Shown here piece by piece: positions 37,650-48,338 of a stretch of DNA of 64,000 nt. This stretch comes from Methanohalophilus profundi (GTDB taxonomy: Archaea; Halobacteriota; Methanosarcinia; Methanosarcinales; Methanosarcinaceae), in assembly GCF_004137855.1 (NCBI RefSeq), contig NZ_QBKB01000002.1, positions 553,327 to 617,326 of the forward strand, in the 5' to 3' direction. Position 1 is the stretch's first letter; each line of letters starts with the position of its first letter. The notes under the pieces are model-generated. The model saw nothing but the letters and a program-made list of their open reading frames with translations. It was not told where the DNA came from and did not search any database. A program made the translations under genes and the position numbers.

Positions 37650-38267
37650 ATGTTGAATATAACACGTTATTTGTGGCTGCTCGTCCTGGTAGTCTCATTG
37701 GGTGGATTGTGGTATCCTTATCTTGGATATCTGATGGCAGTTGTAATGATCACCCTGTTGGCTACATCTGTATTAAGAGGACGCTGGTTCTGCGGCAACC
37801 TATGTCCGCGTGGAAGCCTGTATGATTTCGTACTCAGTAAAGTATCAAGAAAACAGGACATACCGGATATTCTCAAAAGTTTCTGGCTGAGAATCCCTCT
37901 CTTGGTACTTATGATGACAGTAATGATATACAGGATATCAGTGATATTTGCCACACAGAATATGTTCGAAAAAATCGGAGTCGTACTAGTGTCAATGTGT
38001 ATTGTAACAACTACACTGGCAATCATGCTGGGAGGATTTTACAATTCCAGGGCCTGGTGTACGGTATGCCCGATGGGAACTGCACAAAGAATAATCGGAG
38101 GAGACCGCTACCATCTTAAAATGGCACATGAACTTTGTATAGATTGCAAGAAATGCGAAAAAGTTTGCCCTATGGAACTGACGGTCAGGGATATAGGCAA
38201 TAATCCCGACTGCATAAAATGTGGCCGGTGTGTAGAAGCCTGTCCAAAAGATGCCCTGTACTTTTAA
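37650..38267 (+). CDS. Membrane-bound 4Fe-4S protein (NapH/CcoG-like)
   Basis: A 205-residue polytopic iron-sulfur protein. Transmembrane helices lie near residues 6-24, 26-42, 86-105 and 113-135. Two short motifs, FCGNLCPRG and CTVCPMG, follow helices as in NapH-type proteins. The C-terminal bacterioferredoxin domain has CIDCKKCEKVCP and CIKCGRCVEACP for two [4Fe-4S] clusters. It probably passes electrons across or along the membrane. The partner is unknown; it starts one base after the regulator's stop. Confidence 0.88.
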   Translation: MLNITRYLWLLVLVVSLGGLWYPYLGYLMAVVMITLLATSVLRGRWFCGNLCPRGSLYDFVLSKVSRKQDIPDILKSFWLRIPLLVLMMTVMIYRISVIFATQNMFEKIGVVLVSMCIVTTTLAIMLGGFYNSRAWCTVCPMGTAQRIIGGDRYHLKMAHELCIDCKKCEKVCPMELTVRDIGNNPDCIKCGRCVEACPKDALYF

Positions 38268-38271
38268 GCAA

Positions 38272-38727
38272 TCAAAACAACAGGCTTTCCAATTCCCGGG
38301 GGTCGTTGACCGGAGGAGTGCAGCTTTGTCCCTTGCAGACATAAGCTTGTAGTTCTCCCTTCTTTTACATCCATATCAAGTGTATAAGGAGCAATCCTGG
38401 CCAGATCTCTGGCAGATTCGGGATTTTTCAATAACAATATTGTTTTGGGAAGATAATTTTTCCTTACAACACCCATCATTTCCTTAAGCCCGATTTTATC
38501 AGAATCTGTAACGGTTACGACAAGAGTCACCTCTACTCCAAGCATAAGACCGGTTAACATATAGCTATAGGCCGGTGGAGAACGCTTCAGCATTCCACCA
38601 AAAGATTGGCAATGTGGACATCTTCAAAAGCTTCTTCTGACCATGGATACCAATCAACAGGATTTGTGGAATGCTGTCTCAGGTAGGGACTGCTTTGCCG
38701 GGTAAGCCTGTTGGTTTTGGAATTCAT
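38272..38727 (-). pseudogene. Remnant of a YyaL/DUF255 thioredoxin-domain protein, internally deleted
   Basis: Reading from 38727, about 37 residues match the N-terminus of the DUF255/YyaL family ([20 protein letters not shown] then WYPWSEEAF). The catalytic CHWCH thioredoxin motif and several hundred following residues are missing. The text resumes in another frame with the family's C-terminal part ([20 protein letters not shown] through LARIAPYTLDM). A further one-base insertion near 38346-38350 separates the terminal AYVCKGQSCTPPVNDPRELES. Full-length members are near 690 residues. This is therefore a decayed gene or an assembly collapse. Confidence 0.75.
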
Positions 38728-38734
38728 GATGCCC

Positions 38735-39589
38735 TCAGGAAAAATTCTCAAAAACACTGTCCATCTTTGCGGAATCGTATTGATCTTTTATAAGTGGTCC
38801 CTTTTTCAGTATATCCAGTTTGGACTCGAATGTTTCTGAATCCCGTTTATAGAACACACCTGTGGGTATCCGGTCACCCCATTCAAGAGCTTTTTCAAAG
38901 GCTGCCATCCTGTTTGCAGGATCATGCCCATTGTATTCCATTTTATAAACTCTGTCCCGGTACCACTTGTATGTATTGAGTTTATTGAAGGTAACACAGG
39001 GCTGAAGAACATCCACAAGGGAAAATCCCTTGTGGGAAATCGCCTGTGTGATCAGCGATGAAAGGTGCTCGACATCCCCGGCAAAACCTCTGGCCACGAA
39101 GGGGCAATCCAGGGATATGGCAACTGCAAGAGGATTGAAAGGGGTATGGAGAACACCATGCGTCTGCACCTTGGTCTTCATGCCCAATTCACTTGTAGGG
39201 GAAGCCTGGCCTTTGGTCAAACCGTATATCTGGTTGTCATGTGCTATCAGGGTAATATCGGGATTGCGGCGTATGGCATGTATGAAGTGGTTTCCTCCCT
39301 CACCATAGGAATCCCCGTCACCACCTACTGCAATCACAGTGAGTTCAGGATTGGCAACCTTTGCTCCAGTAGCCGGAGGCAGGGTCCTGCCATGAAGGCT
39401 GTTGAATGTATTGCATTTCAGGTAATGTGGTAATTTACCCGACTGGCCGATTCCTGATACCATCAAAACTTCGTGGGGCTTTTTACCGAGGCCCACAAGA
39501 GAGCGTTTCACAGCCTCAAGTATGTTGAAATTACCACACCCGGGACACCATTCCGTTTCACCGTCTTTATAATCGTCCATTGTTACCAT
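38735..39589 (-). CDS. 2-oxoacid:ferredoxin oxidoreductase, beta subunit
   Basis: A 284-residue TPP-binding subunit. It has the cluster-type CPGCG near residues 15-19, [31 protein letters not shown], and the TPP motif [13 protein letters not shown] near 89-101, then [16 protein letters not shown]. This is the two-subunit type known for 2-oxoglutarate or broad-range 2-oxoacid oxidoreductases; the substrate cannot be read from sequence. The ATG follows GGTGATC, and the gene overlaps the alpha gene region closely, so the pair is coupled. Confidence 0.92.
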   Translation of the reverse strand: MVTMDDYKDGETEWCPGCGNFNILEAVKRSLVGLGKKPHEVLMVSGIGQSGKLPHYLKCNTFNSLHGRTLPPATGAKVANPELTVIAVGGDGDSYGEGGNHFIHAIRRNPDITLIAHDNQIYGLTKGQASPTSELGMKTKVQTHGVLHTPFNPLAVAISLDCPFVARGFAGDVEHLSSLITQAISHKGFSLVDVLQPCVTFNKLNTYKWYRDRVYKMEYNGHDPANRMAAFEKALEWGDRIPTGVFYKRDSETFESKLDILKKGPLIKDQYDSAKMDSVFENFS

Positions 39590-39590
39590 T

Positions 39591-41300
39591 TCAGATCACC
39601 CCCATTCCTTTAAGCTCCCTGATAACCGATTGTGGTGTAAAGGGCAAGCCATCATATCTTAACATCTTTTTTGAAACTTCAAATCCTAATTCAGCCCGCA
39701 GCAGGCGTGCAAATTGGCCTGTTGCATTATTTTCCACGCATATAGTGGTGTTCAACCCATCCAGTAAACTGACAGTATCATGAGAAAATGGATAAATATC
39801 ACTAAAATGAATCAAATTTATGGATACTTCATCACGATTCAGGATGTCAACTGCCTCTGCAAGGGGACCATAGGTAGATCCCCAGCCTATCAGGGAAATA
39901 TCTGCTCCGTCTATACCATGAATAGCTGGCATCTGCATTTCATCCGTAAGTCCATCTACCTTGCGCAGACGTTTTTCATTCATACGAATGCGGTTACCAG
40001 TAGTCTGATCGATATGACCTGCTTCGTTGTGTTCATCACTGTCTGCAACCACCAGTGCACCGTTCTGGCCGGGTATAGCCCTCGGTGATATACCTGATTC
40101 GGTAATTGTATATCTCTGGTAGTCACTTCCCACAAACCGGTCTTCCAGAAGATGCCTGTTAATCTTCAGGTCGGATGTATCGAACCTCTCATAGGTAAAA
40201 AGACCATCTGCAAGATGCTGGTCACTCAATATCAGGACCGGGATCTGGTATTTGTCAGCTATGTCAAATGCCCGTATTGTCTGGTTGAAGGCATCCTTTG
40301 CCGTACGAGGGGCAAGTACACAACGGGGAAATTCCCCCTGTGCAGCATGAAGCACAAAATTAAGGTCCCCCTGTTCAGTCATTGTGGGAAGGCCGGTAGC
40401 GGGCCCGGGACGCTGGCCCAGAAAGATGACAACCGGTGTCTCAGTGATGCCAGCGAGACCCAGTCCTTCTGTCATCAGGCAGAAACCTCCACCTGAGGTA
40501 GTGGTCATGGCACGCACCCCTGCAAAGGATGCTCCGATGGCCATATTTATGGCAGCGATCTCATCCTCGGCCTGCTCCACAACAGCATTGAAATCATCTG
40601 CATGTGCTGCCACACGGGTCATGACACCAGTTGAAGGGGTCATGGGATATGCCGAAAGGAATTGCACTCCTGCAGCAAGGGCACCCACTCCCACACTGTC
40701 ATTGCCATTTATCAAAATCCGCCTGTTAGTCGGTTGTGGGCTGAGATTATAGTTACAAATCCCTTCAAATTTACCATTTTTTACATAATCATAACCTGCT
40801 TGTGCTGCCTTTATGTTTTTCTCTACAACCTCATCCCCTTTCCTTTTGAAAGTCTCGGAAAGGAACCTTTTAAGTGTTGCAAGATCATAGCAAAGCAGGC
40901 CAAATACAGCTCCTACAGCAACGGTATTTGAAAATAATTTTTTACCACTTACATCCTTTGATATTTCTGTGAAAGGAACAGATATGATCTTTTCATCTAC
41001 ATTGTCCCCTACAATGGATTCATCGGCAAGCACAAAGCCTTCTTTGACCTCATCAATATGCTCAGGAATTGTCTGGGTGTCAAGGGCCACCAATATATCT
41101 ATCTTTTCATCCAGTGCATATACAGGATGATCACTCACCCTTATCTGGAAATAATTATGTCCACCCCGTACTCTGGAAAGATAGAATTGATTTCCATAAA
41201 CATAGAAACCATCCCTTACCAATGTTCTTGAAAGAACCGATCCTATGGTTTGTATGCCCTGACCGGCTTCTCCACCTATTTTTATGTTTATATCAACGAT
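39591..41300 (-). CDS. 2-oxoacid:ferredoxin oxidoreductase, fused gamma-alpha subunit, apparent ATC start
   Basis: A fused gamma-alpha chain. From 41300 the frame reads VDINIKIGGEAGQGIQTIGS, the conserved gamma-domain start, then LSRVRGGHNYFQIR. The alpha domain begins near NGNDSVGVGALAAGVQFLSAYPMTPSTG. Counting from the ATC gives 569 residues. No ATG, GTG or TTG occurs in frame between the upstream stop and this conserved start; ATC at 41300 lies 7 bases after GGGGGA. The first conventional start, TTG at 41225, would remove the conserved glycine motif. Either a rare start codon or a base error for ATG. Confidence 0.88.
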   Translation of the reverse strand: MVDINIKIGGEAGQGIQTIGSVLSRTLVRDGFYVYGNQFYLSRVRGGHNYFQIRVSDHPVYALDEKIDILVALDTQTIPEHIDEVKEGFVLADESIVGDNVDEKIISVPFTEISKDVSGKKLFSNTVAVGAVFGLLCYDLATLKRFLSETFKRKGDEVVEKNIKAAQAGYDYVKNGKFEGICNYNLSPQPTNRRILINGNDSVGVGALAAGVQFLSAYPMTPSTGVMTRVAAHADDFNAVVEQAEDEIAAINMAIGASFAGVRAMTTTSGGGFCLMTEGLGLAGITETPVVIFLGQRPGPATGLPTMTEQGDLNFVLHAAQGEFPRCVLAPRTAKDAFNQTIRAFDIADKYQIPVLILSDQHLADGLFTYERFDTSDLKINRHLLEDRFVGSDYQRYTITESGISPRAIPGQNGALVVADSDEHNEAGHIDQTTGNRIRMNEKRLRKVDGLTDEMQMPAIHGIDGADISLIGWGSTYGPLAEAVDILNRDEVSINLIHFSDIYPFSHDTVSLLDGLNTTICVENNATGQFARLLRAELGFEVSKKMLRYDGLPFTPQSVIRELKGMGVI

Positions 41301-41557
41301 AATTATTCCCCCTTAAATAATACCATTAATCAAAAAGTCGTTGTAATAATGTTGAAACCGGAAATATAAAAAATGAGGGTTCAAGGAGACTTTCGTCTAT
41401 AGCAAAGTTCAACTTACACAAAATCAATATTTAAATACCCTATATAGACACGTTTATTTTGAGTTTCCCTAAAGACTTCCATTTGATCTTCTATACATAA
41501 TTAAAAGGAACCAGGCTACTAATCAGCTTAATTGTGTTTAAGTAGTAGGGATGAAAT
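41301..41557. other. Intergenic region upstream of korA-like operon
   Basis: About 260 bp of AT-rich DNA between the 2-oxoacid oxidoreductase genes (leftward) and a possible small membrane protein gene (rightward). It holds TATA-like sequences, for example CCCTATATAG near 41438-41447. I see no other gene or strong hairpin. Confidence 0.4.
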
Positions 41558-41695
41558 GTGGATATATATTTAATTGTAGTAATAATTTCAACAATAATTG
41601 TCACCATTCTTTGTACAAAGGTGATTTATGGCACATACCGTATACTCAGATCTAAAAGTTACTTGGCTGACGAAGAATTAGATGAAAATGAATAA
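41558..41695 (+). CDS. Possible small single-span membrane protein, 45 aa
   Basis: A GTG-started reading frame giving an N-terminal hydrophobic helix (DIYLIVVIISTIIVTILC), then TKVIYGTYRILRSKSY and an acidic tail ADEELDENE. The layout, outside N-terminus, helix, positive patch, acidic tail, is typical of small archaeal membrane proteins. GGGATGA precedes the GTG at a suitable distance. Another frame at 41551 gives only a 34-residue unconvincing peptide. No homologue is recognised. Confidence 0.4.
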   Translation: MDIYLIVVIISTIIVTILCTKVIYGTYRILRSKSYLADEELDENE

Positions 41696-41982
41696 AATAT
41701 ATTTTTTATTAATAATAGGCCTATTCTATTTGGACGTATGGTTAAGAAATCATAAGTTGTTTCTTCCCTGTTATGACTATTATTGAAACTTTTCTCTGGA
41801 AAACGATATATTCTGCATTTATAATATGAACAACTAAAGTAAAAAGGCGGTTTGTCACCCAGAAGCCAAATCGGGCTTCAAAACAGTAAGATTTATGTGC
41901 TTTTCCCTGATTGAGTTAAGAAATACTTATACTGCATAAAACACAAACCTCATATAAAGAAAAAGAAGAACGAGGGAACAAT
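41696..41982. other. Intergenic region with a stable hairpin
   Basis: About 290 bp of AT-rich DNA. A hairpin GAAGCC-AAATCG-GGCTTC lies at 41862-41879 without a following T-run. A TATA-like CTTATACTG near 41929-41937 probably serves the gene at 41983. I see no open reading frame worth reporting. Confidence 0.4.
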
Positions 41983-42384
41983 ATGGAAGAAATTGACCTT
42001 TATCTGAATAAAATCAATGATTGCACGATAACTCCTTCTGATATAGATCTGGTTATCAAAATGCTCAAAGAAGATACCAAGAAGGGAAGGATAAAAGCCA
42101 CCAAGGAAGATATTCAATGGTTTGAAATATACAAGTTTGGTCTGGAAGAACTCGAACTTGAAAAAAGTGGCGAATCTAAGATGCAGGTTGGGGACTGGAG
42201 AAATAACCTCAATTACAGCAAGGCCAGATTCTTTGTGGATGAAATGGATGATCTGGGTCTGATTGAAAACGTATCATGGCATACCCAGGGAGTGGTCATA
42301 TTCGACATCAAGAATACGGATGTCTACAGGATACACCTTTTCAATAAAATGAAAAATCATCTCTGTAAACTCTACAGCCTGTGA
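41983..42384 (+). CDS. Hypothetical protein, 133 aa
   Basis: A soluble, charged protein of unknown family. Residues 1-60 are helical with many lysines and glutamates. The second half (NYSKARFFVDEMDDLGLIENVSW through VVIFDIKNTDVYRIHLF) alternates helix and strand and resembles a winged-helix-like fold, but no specific motif is visible. CGAGGGAACAAT precedes the ATG, a good ribosome-binding site. It converges on tRNA-Arg. Confidence 0.65.
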   Translation: MEEIDLYLNKINDCTITPSDIDLVIKMLKEDTKKGRIKATKEDIQWFEIYKFGLEELELEKSGESKMQVGDWRNNLNYSKARFFVDEMDDLGLIENVSWHTQGVVIFDIKNTDVYRIHLFNKMKNHLCKLYSL

Positions 42385-42408
42385 AAAATTACAAGCATCA
42401 TTTTTTAA

Positions 42409-42479
42409 GGACCTGCCGGGAATCGAACCCGGGTCCTAAGCTCCGGAGGCTAAAGTGATATCCTCTACACTACAGGTCC
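42409..42479 (-). tRNA. tRNA-Arg (anticodon CCG)
   Basis: A 71-base cloverleaf on the minus strand: acceptor GGACCTG/CAGGTCC, D-arm GTG...CAC, anticodon loop CTCCGGA with anticodon CCG, a 4-base variable region and T-arm CCGGG-TTCGAAT-CCCGG. One T-T mismatch is seen in the anticodon stem. CCA is not encoded. A TATA-like TTTATATCC lies about 30 bases upstream, and a T-run follows the 3' end. Confidence 0.95.
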
Positions 42480-42595
42480 AACAGATTTGCTTTTATTGAG
42501 TAAAGATGGATATAAAGTTTGTCCTGATAAATAAGTGAGATTTCTGTTCGGACAGTACAAGGGCACATGGCCTGAACTTATGCTTGGGAAAGCAA

Positions 42596-42796
42596 TCATT
42601 CCTCAGACACAGAGTAATAACACCTTTTAGGGGAACATACAAGTCCTTTTTTTTTAAGTTTGGTTATTGTCTTGCTGACTACTTTCTTATCAATGTCTGC
42701 AGCTTCGGCAACTTCACCTGATCGCAGTGGTTTGCCGCTTTCTTTTAATGCATTATAGACCTTACTTTCAGTTTCATCCTCTATTTTTTCTGACAT
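42596..42796 (-). CDS. Small winged-helix DNA-binding protein
   Basis: A 66-residue protein that is essentially a single winged helix: ESKVYNALKESGKPLRSGEVAEAADIDKKVVSKTITKLKKKGLVCSPKRCYYSVSEE over its length. The recognition helix is around DKKVVSKTITKLKK. The ATG at 42796 follows GGGTGATC, a near-perfect archaeal Shine-Dalgarno. It lies between rps10 and tRNA-Arg, separated from rps10 by a terminator. Targets unknown. Confidence 0.8.
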   Translation of the reverse strand: MSEKIEDETESKVYNALKESGKPLRSGEVAEAADIDKKVVSKTITKLKKKGLVCSPKRCYYSVSEE

Positions 42797-42872
42797 ATAG
42801 ATCACCCAGGGTAAGAAGTAAATTTAATAAACAGTGTGAAAATGTACAGGAATCGAGAATTAACAATTAATT

Positions 42873-42902
42873 AAAAACAAAAAAAGGAGAGGGAAACCCC
42901 CC

Positions 42903-42904
<2 letters not shown>
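42873..42904 (-). terminator. Intrinsic-type terminator after rps10
   Basis: On the minus strand a hairpin with arms GAGGG and CCCTC (plus coordinates 42889-42904) overlaps the rps10 stop codon and is followed by TCC and a run TTTTTTTGTTTTT. This marks the end of the long transcription/translation operon. Confidence 0.65.
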
Positions 42905-43213
<309 letters not shown>

Positions 43214-43249
43214 TATTCATTTTCCCCCTAAAAAGGGTAAATTGAGTGT

Positions 43250-44518
43250 TTACTGTTTCTCTTTAACACTCATGCACATACCGGCAGCGATGGTCATACC
43301 CATATCACGGATAGCGAACCTTCCGAGCTGTGGGATTTCCTTGACAGGTTCAATGACCATTGGCCTTGTTGGCTTGACTGTTATGATTGCTGCGTCACCA
43401 GCCTTGATGAAGGTTGGGTTTTCTTCTTTGACCTGACCGGATTTTGGATCCAGTTTCTTGTCAATGGACATCAGTGTACAGGCAGTCTGGGTTGTGTGGC
43501 AGTGGAATACAGGTGTGTACCCGATTGTGATTGCGGACGGGTGCTGGAGCACAACAACCTGACCTGTGAATTCATCAGCGACTGTTGGTGGATTCTTGGA
43601 TTCACCACAGACATCCCCACGCCTGACATCGGCTTTACCGACACCTCTGACGCTCCATCCGATATTGTCACCAGGTCTGGCTTCGTTTGCTTCTTCGTGG
43701 TGCATTTCAATAGACTTTACTTCACCGCTTGCTCCACTTGGCATGAAAGTGACCATCTGGCCTTTCTTCATTACACCGGTTTCTACACGACCTACAGGTA
43801 CTGTACCGATTCCGGAAATTGTGTATGCATCCTGTACAGGTACACGGAGAGGCAAATCGTCTGGAGCTTCTGGAAGTTTCAGACTATTCAGGCACTCAAG
43901 GATAGTTGGACCGTTGTACCATGGAGTGTTGGAACTGTTCTTAGATATATTGTCACCTTCAAAGGCAGAGGTTGGAATGAATGGGACATCTGCAGCCTTG
44001 AAACCAACCATACCCAAAAGTTCGGATACGTCCTTTTTGACCTGGTTGTACTTGTCCTCACTGTAGTCAGTTGCATCCATCTTATTGACAGCGATAATGA
44101 GCTGATTGATACCGAGGGTCCTGGAAAGGAAAACGTGTTCCTTTGTCTGTGCCATTACACCGTCTGTTGCTGCTACCACAAGGATTGCGGCATCTGCCTG
44201 GGATGCACCGGTGATCATGTTCTTAACGAAGTCACGGTGACCTGGACAATCCACGATTGTAAAGTAGTACTTGTCGGTGTCAAACCTCTTGTAGGCGATA
44301 TCAATAGTGATACCCCTCTCACGTTCTTCTTTGAGAGAGTCCATTACCCATGCGAAGGCAAAGGATTCTTTTCCTTTCTCTTTTGCTTCTTCCTTGAATT
44401 TGTCGATAACGTGCGGTGGAATAGCACCGGTTTCGTACATAAGCCTACCGACAAGGGTGGACTTTCCGTGGTCGATGTGACCGATAACTGCTAAATTCAT
44501 ATGTGGTTTGTTTGCCAT
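43250..44518 (-). CDS. tuf: Translation elongation factor 1-alpha
   Basis: A 422-residue GTPase delivering aminoacyl-tRNA to the ribosome. G-motifs: GHIDHGKST near residues 13-21, DCPGHRDF near 89-96, NKMD near 144-147, and the SAF motif. The switch I segment [12 protein letters not shown] is intact. The two beta-barrel domains follow, ending [14 protein letters not shown]. It sits between fusA and rps10, the usual archaeal order. Confidence 0.97.
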   Translation of the reverse strand: MANKPHMNLAVIGHIDHGKSTLVGRLMYETGAIPPHVIDKFKEEAKEKGKESFAFAWVMDSLKEERERGITIDIAYKRFDTDKYYFTIVDCPGHRDFVKNMITGASQADAAILVVAATDGVMAQTKEHVFLSRTLGINQLIIAVNKMDATDYSEDKYNQVKKDVSELLGMVGFKAADVPFIPTSAFEGDNISKNSSNTPWYNGPTILECLNSLKLPEAPDDLPLRVPVQDAYTISGIGTVPVGRVETGVMKKGQMVTFMPSGASGEVKSIEMHHEEANEARPGDNIGWSVRGVGKADVRRGDVCGESKNPPTVADEFTGQVVVLQHPSAITIGYTPVFHCHTTQTACTLMSIDKKLDPKSGQVKEENPTFIKAGDAAIITVKPTRPMVIEPVKEIPQLGRFAIRDMGMTIAAGMCMSVKEKQ

Positions 44519-44630
44519 ATATCGATTCTCCTTCTAATTTGATGTAATTATAGGGTTTTTTGTCTGTAATAGTCGTTAATAGGTTTAAATCTTTCTAACG
44601 ACATTATAAAGTAAGAAGGGAATTCCCCCC

Positions 44631-46823
44631 TCACATACTAAGGAAATCTTCAGGCTGCGGGACGCCTGCCTTGAGACCTTTCCTTTCTCTTATCTCATTA
44701 ACTATCTCTGCAACCATATTGGCAGGCAGAGACTCAAATCCTGCAAATTCAGTACTCCACATGGCACGTCCTTCGGTTGCAGAACGTATATCACCTGCAA
44801 AGCCGAAAAGTTCTGATACCGGAGCCTTGGATTCGATCACTGTAGTGTCACCTTCAGATGTCATGTTCAATATGATTCCACGACGACCCTGTATTTCTTT
44901 GGTTGCGCCGCCCATCTGTTCCTGTGGCACCTGGATAAATACTTTCTGGTACGGTTCAAAGAGAACATCTCCTGCCAGAAGCATTGCTGCCTGGATGGCC
45001 TGTCTTGATGCAGGAATTACCTGTGCAGGACCACGGTGAACAGCATCTTCGTGAAGTTTGGCATCCATGAGTTTGACTTTTACACCCATGCATGGCTCCC
45101 TGGCAAGAGGACCTTCTTTCATAACCTCTGTGAAACCTTCAAGAATTAATTCCATTGTTTCGTTGAGGTACTGAATACCCTTGGTCATGTCAAGGAAGAT
45201 ATTACTCTCATAGATGTCAACAAGACCTTTAGCCTCTTCCTTGCTCATACCGGCATTCATAAGCAGTTCCCTTCTTTCAAGCTCGGGCATCCTCATGTTG
45301 ATTTCGCCGTCCTTGATAAGCTTGATTATTTCAGGGTCAAGTGGCTCAATCTCGATATAGAACCTGTTATGCCTGTTAGGGGATTTTCCTTCAACAGGAC
45401 CTGCATGAGATTTTACAGATTCACGGTAAACAACGATTGGAGGGGTGGTAGTGATTTCTACACCCTTATCACGTTCAATCCTGTGACCTATGACTTCAAG
45501 GTGTAACTCACCCATTCCTGCAAGAAGATGCTCACCGGTTTCTTCATCAAGTTTTATTTGAAGAGTTGGATCCTCTTTAGCTACCTGACGCAAGACCTCT
45601 ACCAATTTTGGAAGATCCTTCATATGTTTGGCTTCAACAGCCACTGTTACTACAGGTTCACTTGCATGCTGGATGCTTTCAAATGGCATCATATCTTCCA
45701 GGGTTGTGACAGTAGAACCTACGATAGCATCTTTGAGACCAGTTACAGCAGCAATGTTGCCTGCGGGAATCGTTTCCACTTCCAGCCTTTCAGGACCCAT
45801 AAACACACCAACCTGCTGGATTCTGTTTTTAGCGGTTATTCCTGAAATATTAACCTCCATACCTCTGGATAAAGAGCCACTGAAGAGCCTTCCTGTAGCA
45901 ACTTCACCTGCATGTGGATCCATTGCAATATCGGTAACCATGAAAGCAAGATCTCCATTTGCATCGGCATCCTTCATTGACTTGCCTATTTCAGAGGTCT
46001 TATCGCCATGCCAGATGGCACCGACACGTCCTTCCTGTGCCTCGATCGGACTTGGAAGATGCCTGATTACCATATCATTAACTGCTTCATGGAGAGGACA
46101 TTTTTCAGCAAGTGTCTTCATATCTTCATTGCGGCAGTATTCATAAACGTCATTGAAACTTACACCAGTCTTCTGCATCATTGGAACACTGATTGCCCAG
46201 TTATAAAGAGCAGAACCAAATGCAACAGTACCGCCTGCAGCATCGACTTTCCAGCCGGCCTTATAACGTTCCTCATTCATACCTTTAATGAGTTTGTTAA
46301 CAAGATCAATAAGCTTCCCGAGACGCATCTGCATCTCCTGTCCGCCTTCCTGAAGTTCATTAATCAGGCGGTCAACTTTGTTTATGAAAAGTACAGGTCT
46401 TACGTGTTCCTTAAGTGCCTGTCTCAGAACAGTCTCAGTCTGTGGCATTGTGCCTTCAACAGCATCTATTACAACAACAGCACCATCCACTGCACGCATG
46501 GCACGTGTAACATCGCCACCGAAATCAACGTGGCCCGGGGTGTCTATGAGGTTAATGAGGTATTCATTATCGTCATATTCGTGCACCATTGAAACGTTAG
46601 CTGAATCAATGGTAATACCTCTTTCCTGTTCTTCCTCATCAGAGTCCATGAAAAGTTGCCTTCCGGCAAGGTCCTGGGAAATCATCCCTGCGCCTGCCAG
46701 CAGATTATCTGATAAAGTGGTTTTACCATGATCGATGTGTGCTACAATACCGATATTTCTTATCATATCGGGATCACTCATAAGCGCTTTTACACGCTCT
46801 ACCATTTTTTTCCTTCGTCCCAT
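44631..46823 (-). CDS. fusA: Translation elongation factor 2
   Basis: A 730-residue translocation GTPase. [15 protein letters not shown] lies near residues 28-42, [12 protein letters not shown] near 68-79, [10 protein letters not shown] near 94-103 and NKVDR near 148-152. Domain IV contains the region around [15 protein letters not shown] where archaeal EF-2 carries the diphthamide histidine (the H of HRGP). The C-terminal half [15 protein letters not shown] is typical. Normal length. Confidence 0.97.
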   Translation of the reverse strand: MGRRKKMVERVKALMSDPDMIRNIGIVAHIDHGKTTLSDNLLAGAGMISQDLAGRQLFMDSDEEEQERGITIDSANVSMVHEYDDNEYLINLIDTPGHVDFGGDVTRAMRAVDGAVVVIDAVEGTMPQTETVLRQALKEHVRPVLFINKVDRLINELQEGGQEMQMRLGKLIDLVNKLIKGMNEERYKAGWKVDAAGGTVAFGSALYNWAISVPMMQKTGVSFNDVYEYCRNEDMKTLAEKCPLHEAVNDMVIRHLPSPIEAQEGRVGAIWHGDKTSEIGKSMKDADANGDLAFMVTDIAMDPHAGEVATGRLFSGSLSRGMEVNISGITAKNRIQQVGVFMGPERLEVETIPAGNIAAVTGLKDAIVGSTVTTLEDMMPFESIQHASEPVVTVAVEAKHMKDLPKLVEVLRQVAKEDPTLQIKLDEETGEHLLAGMGELHLEVIGHRIERDKGVEITTTPPIVVYRESVKSHAGPVEGKSPNRHNRFYIEIEPLDPEIIKLIKDGEINMRMPELERRELLMNAGMSKEEAKGLVDIYESNIFLDMTKGIQYLNETMELILEGFTEVMKEGPLAREPCMGVKVKLMDAKLHEDAVHRGPAQVIPASRQAIQAAMLLAGDVLFEPYQKVFIQVPQEQMGGATKEIQGRRGIILNMTSEGDTTVIESKAPVSELFGFAGDIRSATEGRAMWSTEFAGFESLPANMVAEIVNEIRERKGLKAGVPQPEDFLSM

Positions 46824-46856
46824 AACTACAACCTACGCAGTAATTATAATATTAGA

Positions 46857-47417
46857 TTAACGTGCAGCCTTTGCAACCCTTTCTTTTGCATCTTTCCTGT
46901 TCACAGAGAAGCACTTTGCATCCCCATTGGATGCTGCTATAAGTTCTGTTGCAAGGCAGCTGGCAAATGAACGTTTGGATTTGAAAGATGTCTGTTTGGT
47001 ACCCATAGCAATATACCTCAGTGCAGAGTCTACTCTTCTCTGAGGTGCGGTGTCCACAGCTTTTGGTACAGAGATTCCACCGTATTTAAGACGTACTACC
47101 TCTTCCCTTGGACCAGTATGGGAAATTGCCTCAACAAGTACCTGAACAGGATTTTTGTCCGTTTTGGAATGGATAATATCAAAAGCATCTTTTACAGCAG
47201 TCATTGTGCACTGCTTCTGACCTGTATTCTCCTCTCCGCGCATCAGACTGGTAATAAGTCTTTCAACAATTGAAAGATCGGACTTATTGAACTGCTGTCT
47301 TGCGTGCCTGCCCCCTGTGTTGGGAATTGCAATTGGATCGACATTCACATACCTTCTGAGACCTGGGTCTGGCACCTCAACCTCAGTCATATCCCATTTA
47401 CCGAATAATTTATTCAT
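46857..47417 (-). CDS. rps7: Ribosomal protein uS7
   Basis: A 186-residue archaeal S7. It has the rRNA-binding segment [18 protein letters not shown] near residues 51-68, [22 protein letters not shown] near 99-120, [25 protein letters not shown] near 129-151 split over that range, and the basic end [14 protein letters not shown]. Located between rps12 and fusA as expected. Confidence 0.97.
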   Translation of the reverse strand: MNKLFGKWDMTEVEVPDPGLRRYVNVDPIAIPNTGGRHARQQFNKSDLSIVERLITSLMRGEENTGQKQCTMTAVKDAFDIIHSKTDKNPVQVLVEAISHTGPREEVVRLKYGGISVPKAVDTAPQRRVDSALRYIAMGTKQTSFKSKRSFASCLATELIAASNGDAKCFSVNRKDAKERVAKAAR

Positions 47418-47422
47418 AAGAA

Positions 47423-47851
47423 TTATCTCCTTGGCTTCTCCTTTTTGCCGATGACCATCTCATTCAAACTGACGTTATTAACAGCTGTGACCTTAAAGCG
47501 CACACCGGGAATATCACCCTTTGCACCACCCATGCGTCCACCAATTCTTTCCACTGTTATTTCGTCATGTTCATCAATGAAATTGATGGCACCGTCTCCG
47601 GGACAGAAAGCAGTTGCCTGTCTACCGTTCTTGATTAATTGAATCCTTACACATTTCCTGATTGCAGAGTTGGGCTGTTTGGCTTCAATACCTACCTTTT
47701 CCAGCACAATACCGCGCCCCTGGGGAGCTCCTGATAAAGGATCAGACTTTACATTAAGTCCAAGGGTTCGCCTGCTGTAACGAGTATCTTTCCACCTTGC
47801 ATTTTTACGTGCCGCTTTAAGTCTATGAGCTGCATATTTTCCATTTGTCAT
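47423..47851 (-). CDS. rps12: Ribosomal protein uS12
   Basis: A 142-residue archaeal S12 of the decoding centre. Features are the KAPQ-like segment [19 protein letters not shown] near residues 53-71, [16 protein letters not shown] near 83-98, and the C-terminal [13 protein letters not shown]. It starts at 47851, with GGAGG in the upstream gap, and lies between nusA and rps7. Confidence 0.97.
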   Translation of the reverse strand: MTNGKYAAHRLKAARKNARWKDTRYSRRTLGLNVKSDPLSGAPQGRGIVLEKVGIEAKQPNSAIRKCVRIQLIKNGRQATAFCPGDGAINFIDEHDEITVERIGGRMGGAKGDIPGVRFKVTAVNNVSLNEMVIGKKEKPRR

Positions 47852-47893
47852 ATAGTATCCTCCAATAGATGAGTTAAATATTTGAAACCCGGA

Positions 47894-48319
47894 TTATTGT
47901 AATATCAAATCTTCGATATCATGATGACGGTTTACAATCCTTTTTATCTTATCAATATTTCGACCGCTTTTCCCGATGGCCAGACCTTTATTCATACTGG
48001 AAACCTCAACATAGGCAACCTTTTTGTCGTTTTTATCGCTGATTTCTACAGATTTTGTAGGAATCGTGCCAAATGCGTTCTTGATGAAGGTTACCGGATC
48101 ATCGGAATACTCTATTAAATCCACGTGTTTGTCGACTGCTTTTTTGAAGCGGTTAATATTATCTCCATGCTTCCCGATTGCAGCACCCATATCGCCATTG
48201 TTGACCACGCAGATAATTCGATCATCGCCTATAAGACAATCCTTGATAGGTGCCCCGGTCATACTTTCAAACAGGGCTATATACCTGATAGCGTCTGTTG
48301 AAAGTTTGATATCACTCAA
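47894..48319 (-). CDS. nusA: Archaeal NusA-like transcription factor
   Basis: A 141-residue protein with two KH-type RNA-binding domains: NNGDMGAAIGKHGDNINRFKK near residues 54-74 and NKGLAIGKSGRNIDKIKRI near 108-127. It lacks the N-terminal and S1 domains of bacterial NusA, as all archaeal homologues do. It lies between rpl30e and rps12, the conserved archaeal position. Confidence 0.95.
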   Translation of the reverse strand: MSDIKLSTDAIRYIALFESMTGAPIKDCLIGDDRIICVVNNGDMGAAIGKHGDNINRFKKAVDKHVDLIEYSDDPVTFIKNAFGTIPTKSVEISDKNDKKVAYVEVSSMNKGLAIGKSGRNIDKIKRIVNRHHDIEDLILQ

Positions 48320-48338
48320 AAATAAAACACCCTCTATT

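Noticed and set aside
43496-44494. A 332-residue open frame antisense to the elongation factor 1-alpha gene
   Set aside because: It mirrors a highly conserved gene with biased codon use, has no ribosome-binding site and no family resemblance.
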